Source: Pythium myriotylum (taxonomy: Eukaryota; Oomycota; Peronosporomycetes; Pythiales; Pythiaceae). Taken from it: DNA of 64,000 nt. The notes below the pieces were generated by a model, which saw nothing but the letters and a program-made list of their open reading frames with translations, was not told the DNA's origin and did not search any database. The DNA lies in contig JALJCQ010000018.1 of the NCBI GenBank assembly GCA_023091665.1, positions 930,001 to 994,000 on the forward strand, written 5' to 3'. Of this stretch, positions 43,268-56,443 are shown in pieces (within the stretch, counting starts at the first letter, position 1; every line of letters begins with the position of its first letter). The translations under genes were made by a program, and so were the position numbers.

Positions 43268-43610
43268 TGTTGGAAGGTCGCTTGGTTGGTGGGATGCAAA
43301 ATGCAAAGTGAATTGATCGGGACTTAGTTCGCTACTGCTACCTCTAAGCCGTCTGTGTGTGTCCTACGCTACCATAATCAAATGTATGTCCTACCTATCG
43401 TAAACATATGCAAACATAGACTGACTTCGTGGATACTTCAACGAAGTCGATGGGTGGCACTGGATTCAAACCAGAACCAGACGGAGAATCTTCCACATGT
43501 CGAATCTTCCACGGAGAGTCTTCTGCAGGAGAATCTTCTACAGCCGAGCTTCAACTGCCGAGCTTCAACTGGAATGATGACGCTGGGTTCGAGGCGCATC
43601 ATCTTCAACA
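43268..43610 (-). repeat. CopiaA LTR, 343-bp variant
   Basis: It has one 16-bp GAAGATTCGACATGTG unit instead of two, and a GAGAGTCTTC variant. Its outer (U5) end joins the truncated gag-protease fragment directly. Confidence 0.95.
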
Positions 43611-46600
43611 CTCCCCCTCGACTCGACTGCGTCTTGAACACCAAGCTTGGTGCGGAGCACGTCGAACTGGACGGTGGGGATCGGCTTGGTCATGATGTCG
43701 GCAAGCATGCCTTGGGTCGGGCAATACTGCAGACACACTTGACCGTCCTCGACCTTCTCACGAACGAAGTGGTAGCGAATGTCGATGTGCTTGGTGCGCT
43801 TGTGGAACTCGGGGTTCTTGGCCAACGCGATGGCACCTTGGTTGTCTTCGTACACCGTGAGCGCTTGGTCGCTTGCAACTTCGCCGAGTTCGCACAGGAA
43901 CGCCTTGAGCCACACGGCTTCTTGGATCGCTTCGGATAGAGCCATGTACTCTGCTTCGGTCGAGGAGAGGGCGACAGTTCGCTGCTTCTTGCTGCGCCAG
44001 CTGATGCATCCGCCGTTGAGCATGAACACGTAGCCGCTGGTGCTTCGACGTGACTCGATGTCGCCAGCCCAGTCGGCGTCGGAGTAGCCGACCAGTCTTC
44101 CGTCGTTCGATGCCGAGAACTGCAGGCCGTAGGTCGGAGTCGCTTGCAGATACCGGAGCACACGCTTGAGAGCTTGCCAGTGTGTTGGACACGGGTCCGC
44201 GGCGAACTGGCTGAGTGTGCCGACTGCCGCTGCGAGGTCTGGTCGAGTGCCGACCATGGGGTACATGAGTGCGCCGACTGCACTTCGGTACGGCACGTTC
44301 TTCATGGTGTCTTCGTGCTTGCAACCACCTTCACACATGGCCTTGGTCAGCTTGAGTCCGGGGTCTTGAGGAGTCCTCACTGGTTTGCAGTCTTGCATGC
44401 CGAACTTGGTCAGGATCGACTGCAAGAACTTGGTCTGCCGCATGGTCACGTCGCCGGACTTGGGGTCTTGATCAACTTCCATGCCGAGGCAGTACTTGAG
44501 TTCGCCGAGGTCGGACATCTCGAAGCGTTCGCTGAGTGCACGCTTGGTCGCCGTGAGCAACTCGAGGCTGTTGCAGGCGAGGATGAGGTCGTCGACGTAG
44601 ATCACCACGAAGATCATCGCTGAGCCGCTCCGCTTGACGTACACGCAGTGGTCCATCTCGCACTTGGTGAAGCCGACCTTGCTGCGTAGTCGACATTCGG
44701 CTGCTGGGCCGATGCTGGTGCTGCTGGACGCTGCGACCGCTGGCCCTGTTGCCACTCCGGTCGCTCGTAGCTGCGCTGACTTGGTGCTGGTGAGGCTGGC
44801 TGCCCACCCATGTCTTCATCATCTTGGTTGTCGGTTGCTTCATCTTGATCTTGATCATCTTCATCGTCGCGGAACTCGACGGACTTGCTCCAGGGTTCTT
44901 CGCGCTTGCCATCGTCGAATGTGTCTTCCATGAACTGTGCGTCTCGACTGATGACGATCCGACCGGTTGCGATTTCTTCAAACCGATACGCCTTCTCGTG
45001 GTCCGAGTAGCCGAGGAACCGACACAAGATGGCTCGGGCGTCGAACTTCGACCGCTTCTCCTTGGGCACGTGGACGTACGCATGGCAGCCGAACACCTTG
45101 AAGTTGGCGAGCAAGGGCTTCTTCCCGTACCATTCTTCGTACGGCGACTTGTACAAGTCTCGAGCGCGGGTCGGAAGTCGGTTGCGAACTTCGACTGCAG
45201 TCATGACGGCTTCGCCCCAGTACTCGTCGGACAAGTTGGCATGGTGGAGCTTGCAACGACCACACTCACCGATGGTTCGGTTCATGCGCTCCGCCACACC
45301 GTTCAACTGAGGCGTGTATGGCGGCGTGACGTCGTGCTCGATACCACGCTTGCGGCAGAACTTGGCAAGCTTGGCCGACTGGTACTCGCCGCCGCCGTCG
45401 GTTCGAAGCACCTTGACTCGACGACCGGTTTGGTTCTCGGCCCAGTTGACGAACTCGACGAACTTGTCGTAGACTTCGTCCTTGGACCGCATCAGGTACA
45501 ACTTGCACAGTCGAGACTTGTCGTCGGTGAAGGTGGCGAAGTACTTCATGCCGCCGAAAGTCGGAGTCTTCATGGGGCCGGCCACATCGCTGTACACGAC
45601 GTCAAGCAGATTCGCAGACCGCTTGGTCGTGCCCGACTGGAACTTGACGCGAGTCAGCTTGCCGAGTGCACAGCCTTCACAGACCTCCCACTCCTGCACA
45701 GACCCAATGTCGAGTCCGTCGGCGAGGTCCTTCTTGACGATGGCTTCGAGACCGCTGAAGCCGATGTGACCGAGTCGGAGGTGCCACAGGTACGACTTGG
45801 ACATGGCGCGACCTCGTCTTGCACTGGCGGCGTGGGCTGCTTCAGTCGACACTGGAGACATGTTGAGCTTGAACAGACCCTTGCCGATTCGAGTGCCGAT
45901 GGTCCGCTTGGCGCCCTTGAGAACGACGAAGCAACCGTCCTTGTCGAACGTCACGGGAGCAACGTCCTCCGTGAATCTTCCGACCGAGAACAGGTTGCGG
46001 CTGAGCTTGGGGATATGCCACACGTTGGTGAGCAAACCCTTCTTGACACCGCTTGGAGTCTTCATCGACATGAGGATGTCTCCCACGCCAACCGCTTGGA
46101 CCGTGCCATCATCGGCCAGATGCACGTCGACTGGGTCGATCTTCTTGTAGTTCATCATGAACTGCTTGGTTCGCGACATGTGCTGAGTCGCACCCGAGTC
46201 GACCAACCACGCCGTGGATTGACTCGACTTGCCTTGGGTCTTCCCGACCGAGAACAGGTACTCGCCGGGGTCTTCATCTCGCGCAAGGTTGGCTCGCTGG
46301 AACCGTTGCCGAGGGTTGCCGTTTCCGTTGCCGTTGCCGCCGGAGTTGCCGTTGCCGTTGCCGTTGTCCTTGACACGCGAGTGGCACTCCGCGGCCCAAT
46401 GACCGATCTTGCCGCAGTAGTTGCACGTGCCAGTCTTCTTGACTGCACGGCCCTTGGGCTTCGCGTCACTTGTCATGAACGCTTGGCCAAGCGTGGCTCC
46501 GTCGCCACCTTGCTCCTTGCGCTTCATGTCTTCGTGGAGCAGCCGAGACGTCACGAGTTCCCACGTGAGCGCGTCGACACGCGACTCCAACGCCGTGATG

Positions 46601-47146
46601 AGGAACTGGTACGACTCGCTGAGACTGCCGAGAAGCGTGATCACCAAGTCGTCTTCGCTGACCGGAGCGCCGACTGCGTCGAGTTGCTCCGCCAGGGTCT
46701 TGAGCTTGTTGATGTGCGTGAGCACATCGTCACCTTCTTCCATCATGGTCGTGAAGAAACGACGACGAAGAAAGAGCTTGTTGGCAAGGCTCTTCTTCTC
46801 GAAGTGTTCTTCCAGTCTTGACCATGCATCTTGCGCACCACTCGCCGACCGAACCAGCGGGAGCTGCGAGTCTTCCATCGCGAGACAGATCATCGCGAGC
46901 GCCTTGCGAGACTTCTTCTTGAAGAGGGCTCGGTCCGCGTCGGTCTGGCACTGCTCGAGTTTGACCTCTCCACAGACAACTTCCCAGACGTCGCGTTCTT
47001 CGAGCACCATCTGCATCTTGAACTTCCATGTGTGGAAGTTGGTTCCGTCGAACTTGTTGATGCGGGCTGGGGTGGTCGAATCCATGGCGAAGGCTGGGGA
47101 GGCGAAGTCGGTGGAGGCAGAGTCGGCTGGGCTTGGGCTCATAACC
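43611..47146 (-). pseudogene. CopiaA Gag-Pol with 790-bp deletion, unit 1
   Basis: Gag, protease and integrase are intact (frame from the ATG at 47,142). About 790 bp are missing at 44,681-44,682, removing the end of the acidic linker and the N-terminal half of RT, including [10 protein letters not shown] and [11 protein letters not shown]. The loss is not a multiple of three, so the downstream YVDD and RNase H lie in another frame (43,565-44,755). The deletion edges are GACCTTGC and TGCGTAG. It could supply Gag, protease and integrase but not RT. Confidence 0.9.
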
Positions 47147-47489
47147 TGTTGGAAGGTCGCTTGGTTGGTGGGATGCAAAATGCAAAGTGAATTGATCGGG
47201 ACTTAGTTCGCTACTGCTACCTCTAAGCCGTCTGTGTGTGTCCTACGCTACCATAATCAAATGTATGTCCTACCTATCGTAAACATATGCAAACATAGAC
47301 TGACTTCGTGGATACTTCAACGAAGTCGATGGGTGGCACTGGATTCAAACCAGAACCAGACGGAGAATCTTCCACATGTCGAATCTTCCACGGAGAGTCT
47401 TCTGCAGGAGAATCTTCTACAGCCGAGCTTCAACTGCCGAGCTTCAACTGGAATGATGACGCTGGGTTCGAGGCGCATCATCTTCAACA
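47147..47489 (-). repeat. CopiaA LTR, 343-bp variant, shared
   Basis: Identical in variant features to 43,268-43,610. It lies between the two tandem units. Confidence 0.95.
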
Positions 47490-50400
47490 CTCCCCCTCGA
47501 CTCGACTGCGTCTTGAACACCAAGCTTGGTGCGGAGCACGTCGAACTGGACGGTGGGGATCGGCTTGGTCATGATGTCGGCAAGCATGCCTTGGGTCGGG
47601 CAATACTGCAGACACACTTGACCGTCCTCGACCTTCTCACGAACGAAGTGGTAGCGAATGTCGATGTGCTTGGTGCGCTTGTGGAACTCGGGGTTCTTGG
47701 CCAACGCGATGGCACCTTGGTTGTCTTCGTACACCGTGAGCGCTTGGTCGCTTGCAACTTCGCCGAGTTCGCACAGGAACGCCTTGAGCCACACGGCTTC
47801 TTGGATCGCTTCGGATAGAGCCATGTACTCTGCTTCGGTCGAGGAGAGGGCGACAGTTCGCTGCTTCTTGCTGCGCCAGCTGATGCATCCGCCGTTGAGC
47901 ATGAACACGTAGCCGCTGGTGCTTCGACGTGACTCGATGTCGCCAGCCCAGTCGGCGTCGGAGTAGCCGACCAGTCTTCCGTCGTTCGATGCCGAGAACT
48001 GCAGGCCGTAGGTCGGAGTCGCTTGCAGATACCGGAGCACACGCTTGAGAGCTTGCCAGTGTGTTGGACACGGGTCCGCGGCGAACTGGCTGAGTGTGCC
48101 GACTGCCGCTGCGAGGTCTGGTCGAGTGCCGACCATGGGGTACATGAGTGCGCCGACTGCACTTCGGTACGGCACGTTCTTCATGGTGTCTTCGTGCTTG
48201 CAACCACCTTCACACATGGCCTTGGTCAGCTTGAGTCCGGGGTCTTGAGGAGTCCTCACTGGTTTGCAGTCTTGCATGCCGAACTTGGTCAGGATCGACT
48301 GCAAGAACTTGGTCTGCCGCATGGTCACGTCGCCGGACTTGGGGTCTTGATCAACTTCCATGCCGAGGCAGTACTTGAGTTCGCCGAGGTCGGACATCTC
48401 GAAGCGTTCGCTGAGTGCACGCTTGGTCGCCGTGAGCAACTCGAGGCTGTTGCAGGCGAGGATGAGGTCGTCGACGTAGATCACCACGAAGATCATCGCT
48501 GAGCCGCTCCGCTTGACGTACACGCAGTGGTCCATCTCGCACTTGGTGAAGCCGACCTTGCTGCGTAGTCGACATTCGGCTGCTGGGCCGATGCTGGTGC
48601 TGCTGGACGCTGCGACCGCTGGCCCTGTTGCCACTCCGGTCGCTCGTAGCTGCGCTGACTTGGTGCTGGTGAGGCTGGCTGCCCACCCATGTCTTCATCA
48701 TCTTGGTTGTCGGTTGCTTCATCTTGATCTTGATCATCTTCATCGTCGCGGAACTCGACGGACTTGCTCCAGGGTTCTTCGCGCTTGCCATCGTCGAATG
48801 TGTCTTCCATGAACTGTGCGTCTCGACTGATGACGATCCGACCGGTTGCGATTTCTTCAAACCGATACGCCTTCTCGTGGTCCGAGTAGCCGAGGAACCG
48901 ACACAAGATGGCTCGGGCGTCGAACTTCGACCGCTTCTCCTTGGGCACGTGGACGTACGCATGGCAGCCGAACACCTTGAAGTTGGCGAGCAAGGGCTTC
49001 TTCCCGTACCATTCTTCGTACGGCGACTTGTACAAGTCTCGAGCGCGGGTCGGAAGTCGGTTGCGAACTTCGACTGCAGTCATGACGGCTTCGCCCCAGT
49101 ACTCGTCGGACAAGTTGGCATGGTGGAGCTTGCAACGACCACACTCACCGATGGTTCGGTTCATGCGCTCCGCCACACCGTTCAACTGAGGCGTGTATGG
49201 CGGCGTGACGTCGTGCTCGATACCACGCTTGCGGCAGAACTTGGCAAGCTTGGCCGACTGGTACTCGCCGCCGCCGTCGGTTCGAAGCACCTTGACTCGA
49301 CGACCGGTTTGGTTCTCGGCCCAGTTGACGAACTCGACGAACTTGTCGTAGACTTCGTCCTTGGACCGCATCAGGTACAACTTGCACAGTCGAGACTTGT
49401 CGTCGGTGAAGGTGGCGAAGTACTTCATGCCGCCGAAAGTCGGAGTCTTCATGGGGCCGGCCACATCGCTGTACACGACGTCAAGCAGATTCGCAGACCG
49501 CTTGGTCGTGCCCGACTGGAACTTGACGCGAGTCAGCTTGCCGAGTGCACAGCCTTCACAGACCTCCCACTCCTGCACAGACCCAATGTCGAGTCCGTCG
49601 GCGAGGTCCTTCTTGACGATGGCTTCGAGACCGCTGAAGCCGATGTGACCGAGTCGGAGGTGCCACAGGTACGACTTGGACATGGCGCGACCTCGTCTTG
49701 CACTGGCGGCGTGGGCTGCTTCAGTCGACACTGGAGACATGTTGAGCTTGAACAGACCCTTGCCGATTCGAGTGCCGATGGTCCGCTTGGCGCCCTTGAG
49801 AACGACGAAGCAACCGTCCTTGTCGAACGTCACGGGAGCAACGTCCTCCGTGAATCTTCCGACCGAGAACAGGTTGCGGCTGAGCTTGGGGATATGCCAC
49901 ACGTTGGTGAGCAAACCCTTCTTGACACCGCTTGGAGTCTTCATCGACATGAGGATGTCTCCCACGCCAACCGCTTGGACCGTGCCATCATCGGCCAGAT
50001 GCACGTCGACTGGGTCGATCTTCTTGTAGTTCATCATGAACTGCTTGGTTCGCGACATGTGCTGAGTCGCACCCGAGTCGACCAACCACGCCGTGGATTG
50101 ACTCGACTTGCCTTGGGTCTTCCCGACCGAGAACAGGTACTCGCCGGGGTCTTCATCTCGCGCAAGGTTGGCTCGCTGGAACCGTTGCCGAGGGTTGCCG
50201 TTTCCGTTGCCGTTGCCGCCGGAGTTGCCGTTGCCGTTGCCGTTGTCCTTGACACGCGAGTGGCACTCCGCGGCCCAATGACCGATCTTGCCGCAGTAGT
50301 TGCACGTGCCAGTCTTCTTGACTGCACGGCCCTTGGGCTTCGCGTCACTTGTCATGAACGCTTGGCCAAGCGTGGCTCCGTCGCCACCTTGCTCCTTGCG

Positions 50401-51025
50401 CTTCATGTCTTCGTGGAGCAGCCGAGACGTCACGAGTTCCCACGTGAGCGCGTCGACACGCGACTCCAACGCCGTGATGAGGAACTGGTACGACTCGCTG
50501 AGACTGCCGAGAAGCGTGATCACCAAGTCGTCTTCGCTGACCGGAGCGCCGACTGCGTCGAGTTGCTCCGCCAGGGTCTTGAGCTTGTTGATGTGCGTGA
50601 GCACATCGTCACCTTCTTCCATCATGGTCGTGAAGAAACGACGACGAAGAAAGAGCTTGTTGGCAAGGCTCTTCTTCTCGAAGTGTTCTTCCAGTCTTGA
50701 CCATGCATCTTGCGCACCACTCGCCGACCGAACCAGCGGGAGCTGCGAGTCTTCCATCGCGAGACAGATCATCGCGAGCGCCTTGCGAGACTTCTTCTTG
50801 AAGAGGGCTCGGTCCGCGTCGGTCTGGCACTGCTCGAGTTTGACCTCTCCACAGACAACTTCCCAGACGTCGCGTTCTTCGAGCACCATCTGCATCTTGA
50901 ACTTCCATGTGTGGAAGTTGGTTCCGTCGAACTTGTTGATGCGGGCTGGGGTGGTCGAATCCATGGCGAAGGCTGGGGAGGCGAAGTCGGTGGAGGCAGA
51001 GTCGGCTGGGCTTGGGCTCATAACC
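47490..51025 (-). pseudogene. CopiaA Gag-Pol with 790-bp deletion, unit 2
   Basis: A copy of the unit at 43,611-47,146, with the same deletion (junction about 48,560) and the same frameshift. All translated segments are the same. Confidence 0.9.
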
Positions 51026-51384
51026 TGTTGGAAGGTCGCTTGGTTGGTGGGATGCAAAATGCAAAGTGAATTGATCGGGACTTAGTTCGCTACTGCTACC
51101 TCTAAGCCGTCTGTGTGTGTCCTACGCTACCATAATCAAATGTATGTCCTACCTATCGTAAACATATGCAAACATAAACTGACTTCGTGGATACTTCAAC
51201 GAAGTCGATGGGTGGCACTGGATTCAAACCAGAACCAGACGGAGAATCTTCCACATGTCGAATCTTCCACATGTCGAATCTTCCACGGAGAATCTTCTGC
51301 AGGAGAATCTTCTACAGCCGAGCTTCAACTGCCGAGCTTCAACTGGAATGATGACGCTGGGTTCGAGGCGCATCATCTTCAACA
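51026..51384 (-). repeat. CopiaA LTR, 359 bp
   Basis: It has two 16-bp units, unlike the 343-bp LTRs of the tandem units it borders. Its outer U3 end (TTCAACA) is joined directly to sense integrase sequence (GAACCAAACCGG). Confidence 0.95.
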
Positions 51385-53970
51385 GAACCAAACCGGTCGT
51401 CGAGTCAAGGTGCTTCGAACCGACGGCGGCGGCGAGTACCAGTCGGCCAAGCTTGCCAAGTTCTGCCGCAAGCGTGGCATCGAGCACGACGTCACGCCGC
51501 CATACACGCCTCAGTTGAACGGTGTGGCGGAGCGCATGAACCGAACCATCGGTGAGTGTGGTCGTTGCAAGCTCCACCATGCCAACTTGTCCGACGAGTA
51601 CTGGGGCGAAGCCGTCATGACTGCAGTCGAAGTTCGCAACCGACTTCCGACCCGCGCTCAAGACTTGTACATGTACAAGTCGCCGTACGAAGAATGGTAC
51701 GGGAAGAAGCCCTTGCTCGCCAACTTCAAGGTGTTCGGCTGCCATGCGTACGTCCACGTGCCGAAGGAGAAGCGGTCGAAGTTCGACGCCCGAGCCATCT
51801 TGTGTCGGTTCCTCGGCTACTCGGACCACGAGAAGGCGTATCGGTTTGAAGAAATCGCAACCGGTCGGATCGTCATCAGTCGAGACGCGCAGTTCATGGA
51901 AGACACGTTCGACGATGGCAAGCGCGAAGAACCCTGGAGCAAGTCCGTCGAGTTCCGCGATGATGAAGATCAAGATGATGAAGACATGGGTGAGCAGCCA
52001 GCCTCACCAGCACCAAGTCAGCGCAGCTACGAGCGACCGGAGTGGCAACAGGGCCAGCGGTCGCAGCGTCCAGCAGCACCAGCATCGGCCCAGCAGCCGA
52101 ATGTCGACTACGCACCAGGGTCCAAGCGCCACTCTCGCACGCACTCGCTCGAGAACCTGGCTGAACCGCCAGTTGAGAAGCGCTACGGACGTGTTGGACG
52201 CACAAGTGGTGCGACTCCACCACCCACGCAAGGTCCAAGGACATCGCTCGAAGATCTGTCTGCACTGCTCACGTCGATCGAAGAGGAAGGCGTAGAAGAT
52301 GAAGACGAAGAAGGCGAAGACGTGCAAGAACAAGGGGGAGAAGATCAAGACCACGAAGAGTTCGCTCTCGTCGTGAATTCAGGGGGAGAGTTGCCGACAT
52401 CGTTCAAGTCGGCGATGGAATCCGACGACGCCAGCAACTGGAAGGAAGCCTGCGACTCCGAGCTTGAGTCGCTCAAGAAGAACGAGACCTGGGACCTAGT
52501 CCCTTTGCCAGCCGGACGCAAGGCCATCACCAGCAAGTGGGTGTTCAAGGTCAAGGAAACCGCCGAAGGACTCGTCGAGCGGTACAAGGCTCGACTCGTT
52601 GCCAAGGGGTTCCTGCAGAAGTACGGCATCGACTTCGAAGAGACATTCGCACCCGTCGCCAAGTTCACGTCGATCCGCACCATCCTCAGCATCGCCGCTC
52701 GACACAAGCTCATGATCCATCAGATGGATGTCAAGACGGCGTTCCTGAACGGCAACCTCGACGAAGAAATCTACATGAAGCAGCCCGAAGGCTTCGTCGA
52801 CCAGCGCCACCCCGACTACGTGTGCAAGCTCAAGCGCTCGCTCTACGGTCTCAAGCAGTCGCCACGCATGTGGAACCAGACCATCGACGCCTTCATGCGC
52901 AAGGTCGGCTTCACCAAGTGCGAGATGGACCACTGCGTGTACGTCAAGCGGAGCGGCTCAGCGATGATCTTCGTGGTGATCTACGTCGACGACCTCATCC
53001 TCGCCTGCAACAGCCTCGAGTTGCTCACGGCGACCAAGCGTGCACTCAGCGAACGCTTCGAGATGTCCGACCTCGGCGAACTCAAGTACTGCCTCGGCAT
53101 GGAAGTTGATCAAGACCCCAAGTCCGGCGACGTGACCATGCGGCAGACCAAGTTCCTGCAGTCGATCCTGACCAAGTTCGGCATGCAAGACTGCAAACCA
53201 GTGAGGACCCCTCAAGACCCCGGACTCAAGCTGACCAAGGCCATGTGCGAAGGTGGTTGCAAGCACGAAGACACCATGAAGAACGTGCCGTACCGAAGTG
53301 CAGTCGGCGCACTGATGTACCTCATGGTCGGCACTCGACCAGACCTCGCAGCGGCAGTCGGCACACTCAGCCAGTTCGCCGCGGACCCGTGTCCAACACA
53401 TTGGCAAGCTCTCAAGCGTGTGCTCCGGTATCTGCAAGCGACTCCGACCTACGGCCTGCAGTTCTCGGCATCGAACGACGGAAGACTGGTCGGCTACTCC
53501 GACGCCGACTGGGCTGGCGACATCGAGTCACGTCGAAGCACCAGCGGCTACGTGTTCATGCTCAACGGCGGATGCATCAGCTGGCGCAGCAAGAAGCAGC
53601 GAACTGTCGCCCTCTCCTCGACCGAAGCAGAGTACATGGCTCTATCCGAAGCGATCCAAGAAGCCGTGTGGCTCAAGGCGTTCCTGTGCGAACTCGGCGA
53701 AGTTGCAAGTGACCAAGCGCTCACGGTGTACGAAGACAACCAAGGTGCGATCGCGTTGGCCAAGAACCCCGAGTTCCACAAGCGCACCAAGCACATCGAC
53801 ATTCGCTACCACTTCGTTCGCGAGAAGGTCGAGGACGGTCAAGTGTGTCTGCAGTATTGCCCGACCCAAGACATGCTTGCCGACATCATGACCAAGCCGA
53901 TCCCCACGGTCCAGTTCGACGTGCTCCGCACCAAGCTCGGTGTCCAAGACGCAGTCGAGTCGAGGGGGAG
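51385..53970 (+). pseudogene. CopiaA IN-RT-RNase H fragment, frame open
   Basis: It starts in the integrase core at [18 protein letters not shown] and reads through integrase, linker, RT (YVDD) and RNase H to the polypurine tract without a stop. It has a 6-bp TACATG duplication ([10 protein letters not shown]), and a shorter acidic linker than other copies. The antisense LTR on the left adds an in-frame ATG leader, so a 967-codon open frame spans 51,113-54,016. Gag, protease and the first integrase Asp are missing. Complete RT and RNase H domains remain. Confidence 0.9.
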
Positions 53971-54341
53971 TGTTGAAGATGATGCGCCTCGAACCCAGCG
54001 TCATCATTCCAGTTGAAGCTCGGCAGTTGAAGCTCGGCTGTAGAAGATTCTCCTGTAGAAGATTCTCCTGCAGAAGATTCTCCGTGGAAGATTCGACATG
54101 TGGATTCGACATGTGGAAGATTCTCCGTCTGGTTCTGGTTTGAATCCAGTGCCACCCATCGACTTCGTTGAAGTATCCACGAAGTCAGTTTATGTTTGCA
54201 TATGTTTACGATAGGTAGGACATACATTTGATTATGGTAGCGTAGGACACACACAGACGGCTTAGAGGTAGCAGTAGCGAACTAAGTCCCGATCAATTCA
54301 CTTTGCATTTTGCATCCCACCAACCAAGCGACCTTCCAACA
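53971..54341 (+). repeat. CopiaA LTR, 371-bp variant
   Basis: It follows the polypurine tract normally. A duplicated TAGAAGATTCTCCTG segment and a 3-bp loss in the 16-bp repeat explain its length. Its right end joins inverted RT sequence directly (CCAACA|GAGCTTGCC). Confidence 0.95.
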
Positions 54342-54933
54342 GAGCTTGCCAATGTGTTGGACACGGGTCCGCGGCGAACTGGCTGAGTGTGCCGACTGCC
54401 GCTGCGAGGTCTGGTCGAGTGCCGACCATGAGGTACATCAGTGCGCCGACTGCACTTCGGTACGGCACGTTCTTCATGGTGTCTTCGTGCTTGCAACCAC
54501 CTTCGCACATGGCCTTGGTCAGCTTGAGTCCGGGGTCTTGAGGAGTCCTCACTGGTTTGCAGTCTTGCATGCCGAACTTGGTCAGGATCGACTGCAGGAA
54601 CTTGGTCTGCCGCATGGTCACGTCGCCGGACTTGGGGTCTTGATCAACTTCCATGCCGAGGCAGTACTTGAGTTCGCCGAGGTCGGACATCTCGAAGCGT
54701 TCGCTGAGTGCACGCTTGGTCGCCGTGAGCAACTCGAGGCTGTTGCAGGCGAGGATGAGGTCGTCGACGTAGATCACCACGAAGATCATCGCTGAGCCGC
54801 TCCGCTTGACGTACACGCAGTGGTCCATCTCGCACTTGGTGAAGCCGACCTTGCGCATGAAGGCGTCGATGGTCTGGTTCCACATGCGGGGCGACTGCTT
54901 GAGACCGTAGAGCGAGCGCTTGAGCTTGCACAC
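54342..54933 (-). pseudogene. CopiaA RT fragment between inverted LTRs
   Basis: A 592-bp minus-strand piece covering [25 protein letters not shown] and the RT connection up to [10 protein letters not shown] plus-oriented LTR lies on its left and a minus-oriented LTR on its right, both joined precisely at their U5 ends. The frame is open through both LTR edges (54,298-54,972). Confidence 0.9.
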
Positions 54934-55292
54934 TGTTGGAAGGTCGCTTGGTTGGTGGGATGCAAAATGCAAAGTAAATTGATCGGGACTTAGTTCGCTA
55001 CTGCTACCTCTAAGCCGTCTGTGTGTGTCCTACGCTACCATAATCAAATGTATGTCCTACCTATCGTAAACATATGCAAACATAGACTGACTTCGTGGAT
55101 ACTTCAACGAAGTCGATGGGTGGCACTGGATTCAAACCAGAACCAGACGGAGAATCTTCCACATGTCGAATCTTCCACATGTCGAATCTTCCACGGAGAA
55201 TCTTCTGCAGGAGAATCTTCTACAGCCGAGCTTCAACTGCCGAGCTTCAACTGGAATGATGACGCTGGGTTCGAGGCGCATCATCTTCAACA
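54934..55292 (-). repeat. CopiaA LTR, 359 bp
   Basis: It is the 3' LTR of the deleted copy at 55,293-56,443 and at the same time abuts the RT fragment on the left with the junction GCACAC|TGTTGG. Confidence 0.95.
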
Positions 55293-56443
55293 CTCCCCCT
55301 CGACTCGACTGCGTCTTGAACACCAAGCTTGGTGCGGAGCACGTCGAACTGGACGGTGGGGATCGGCTTGGTCATGATGTCGGCAAGCATGTCTTGGGTC
55401 GGGCAATACTGGAGAGACACTTGGCCGTCCTCGACCTTCTCACGAACGAAGTGGTAGCGAATGTCGATGTGCTTGGTGCGCTTGTGGAACTCGGGGTTCT
55501 TGGCCAACGCGATGGCACCTTGGTTGTCTTCGTACACCGTGAGCGCTTGGTCACTTGCAACTTCGCCGAGTTCGCACAGGAACGCCTTGAGCCACACGGC
55601 TTCTTGGATCGCTTCGGATAGAGCCATGTACTCTGCTTCGGTCGAGGAGAGGGCGACAGTTCGCTGCTTCTTGCTGCGCCAGCTGATGCATCCGCCGTTG
55701 AGCATGAACACGTAGCCGCTGGTGCTTCGACGTGACTCGATGTCGCCAGCCCAGTCGGCGTCGGAGTAGCCGACCAGTCTTCCGTCGTTCGATGCCGAGA
55801 ACTGCAGGCCGTAGGTCGGAGTCGCTTGCAGATACCGGAGCACACGCTTGAGAGCTTGCCAATGTGTTGGACACGGGTCCGCGGCGAACTGGCTGAGTGT
55901 GCCGACTGCCGCTGCGAGGTCTGGTCGAGTGCCGACCATGAGGTACATCAGTGCGCCGACTGCACTTCGGTACGGCACGTTCTTCATGGTGTCTTCGTGC
56001 TTGCAACCACCTTCGCACATGGCCTTGGTCAGCTTGAGTCCGGGGTCTTGAGGGGTCCTCACTGGTTTGCAGTCTTGCATGCCGAACTTGGTCAGGATCG
56101 ACTGCAGGAACTTGGTCTGCCGCATGGTCACGTCGCCGGACTTGGGGTCTTGCTCAACTTCCATGCCGAGGCAGTACTTGAGTTCGCCGAGGTCGGACAT
56201 CTCGAAGCGTTCGCTGAGTGCACGCTTGGTCGCCGTGAGCAACTCGAGGCTGTTGCAGGCGAGGATGAGGTCGTCGACGTAGATCACCACGAAGATCATC
56301 GCTGAGCCGCTCCGCTTGACGTACACGCAGTGGTCCATCTCGCACTTGGTGAAGCCGACCTTGCGCATGAAGGCGTCGATGGTCTGGTTCCACATGCGGG
56401 GCGACTGCTTGAGACCGTAGAGCGAGCGCTTGAGCTTGCACAC
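55293..56443 (-). pseudogene. CopiaA RT-RNase H fragment, 5' deleted
   Basis: It reads from [14 protein letters not shown] to the polypurine tract, with YVDD and the whole RNase H. The 5' LTR joins directly at GTGTGCAAGC, so gag, protease, integrase and early RT are gone. Protein frames are the same as in the neighbouring full-length copy at an offset of 1,510 bp (both share EVEQDPKSG and GQVSLQYCP variants), so it is a partial tandem duplicate of that copy. Confidence 0.9.

Larger units (their letters stand above)
43268..51025 (-). repeat. Perfect tandem duplication, 2 x 3,879 bp
   Basis: 43,268-47,146 and 47,147-51,025 are each one LTR (343 bp) plus one internally deleted CopiaA body (3,536 bp). 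The translated frames of both units are identical residue for residue and all offsets are exactly 3,879. The LTR in the middle is shared as 5' LTR of one unit and 3' LTR of the next. Confidence 0.9.
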
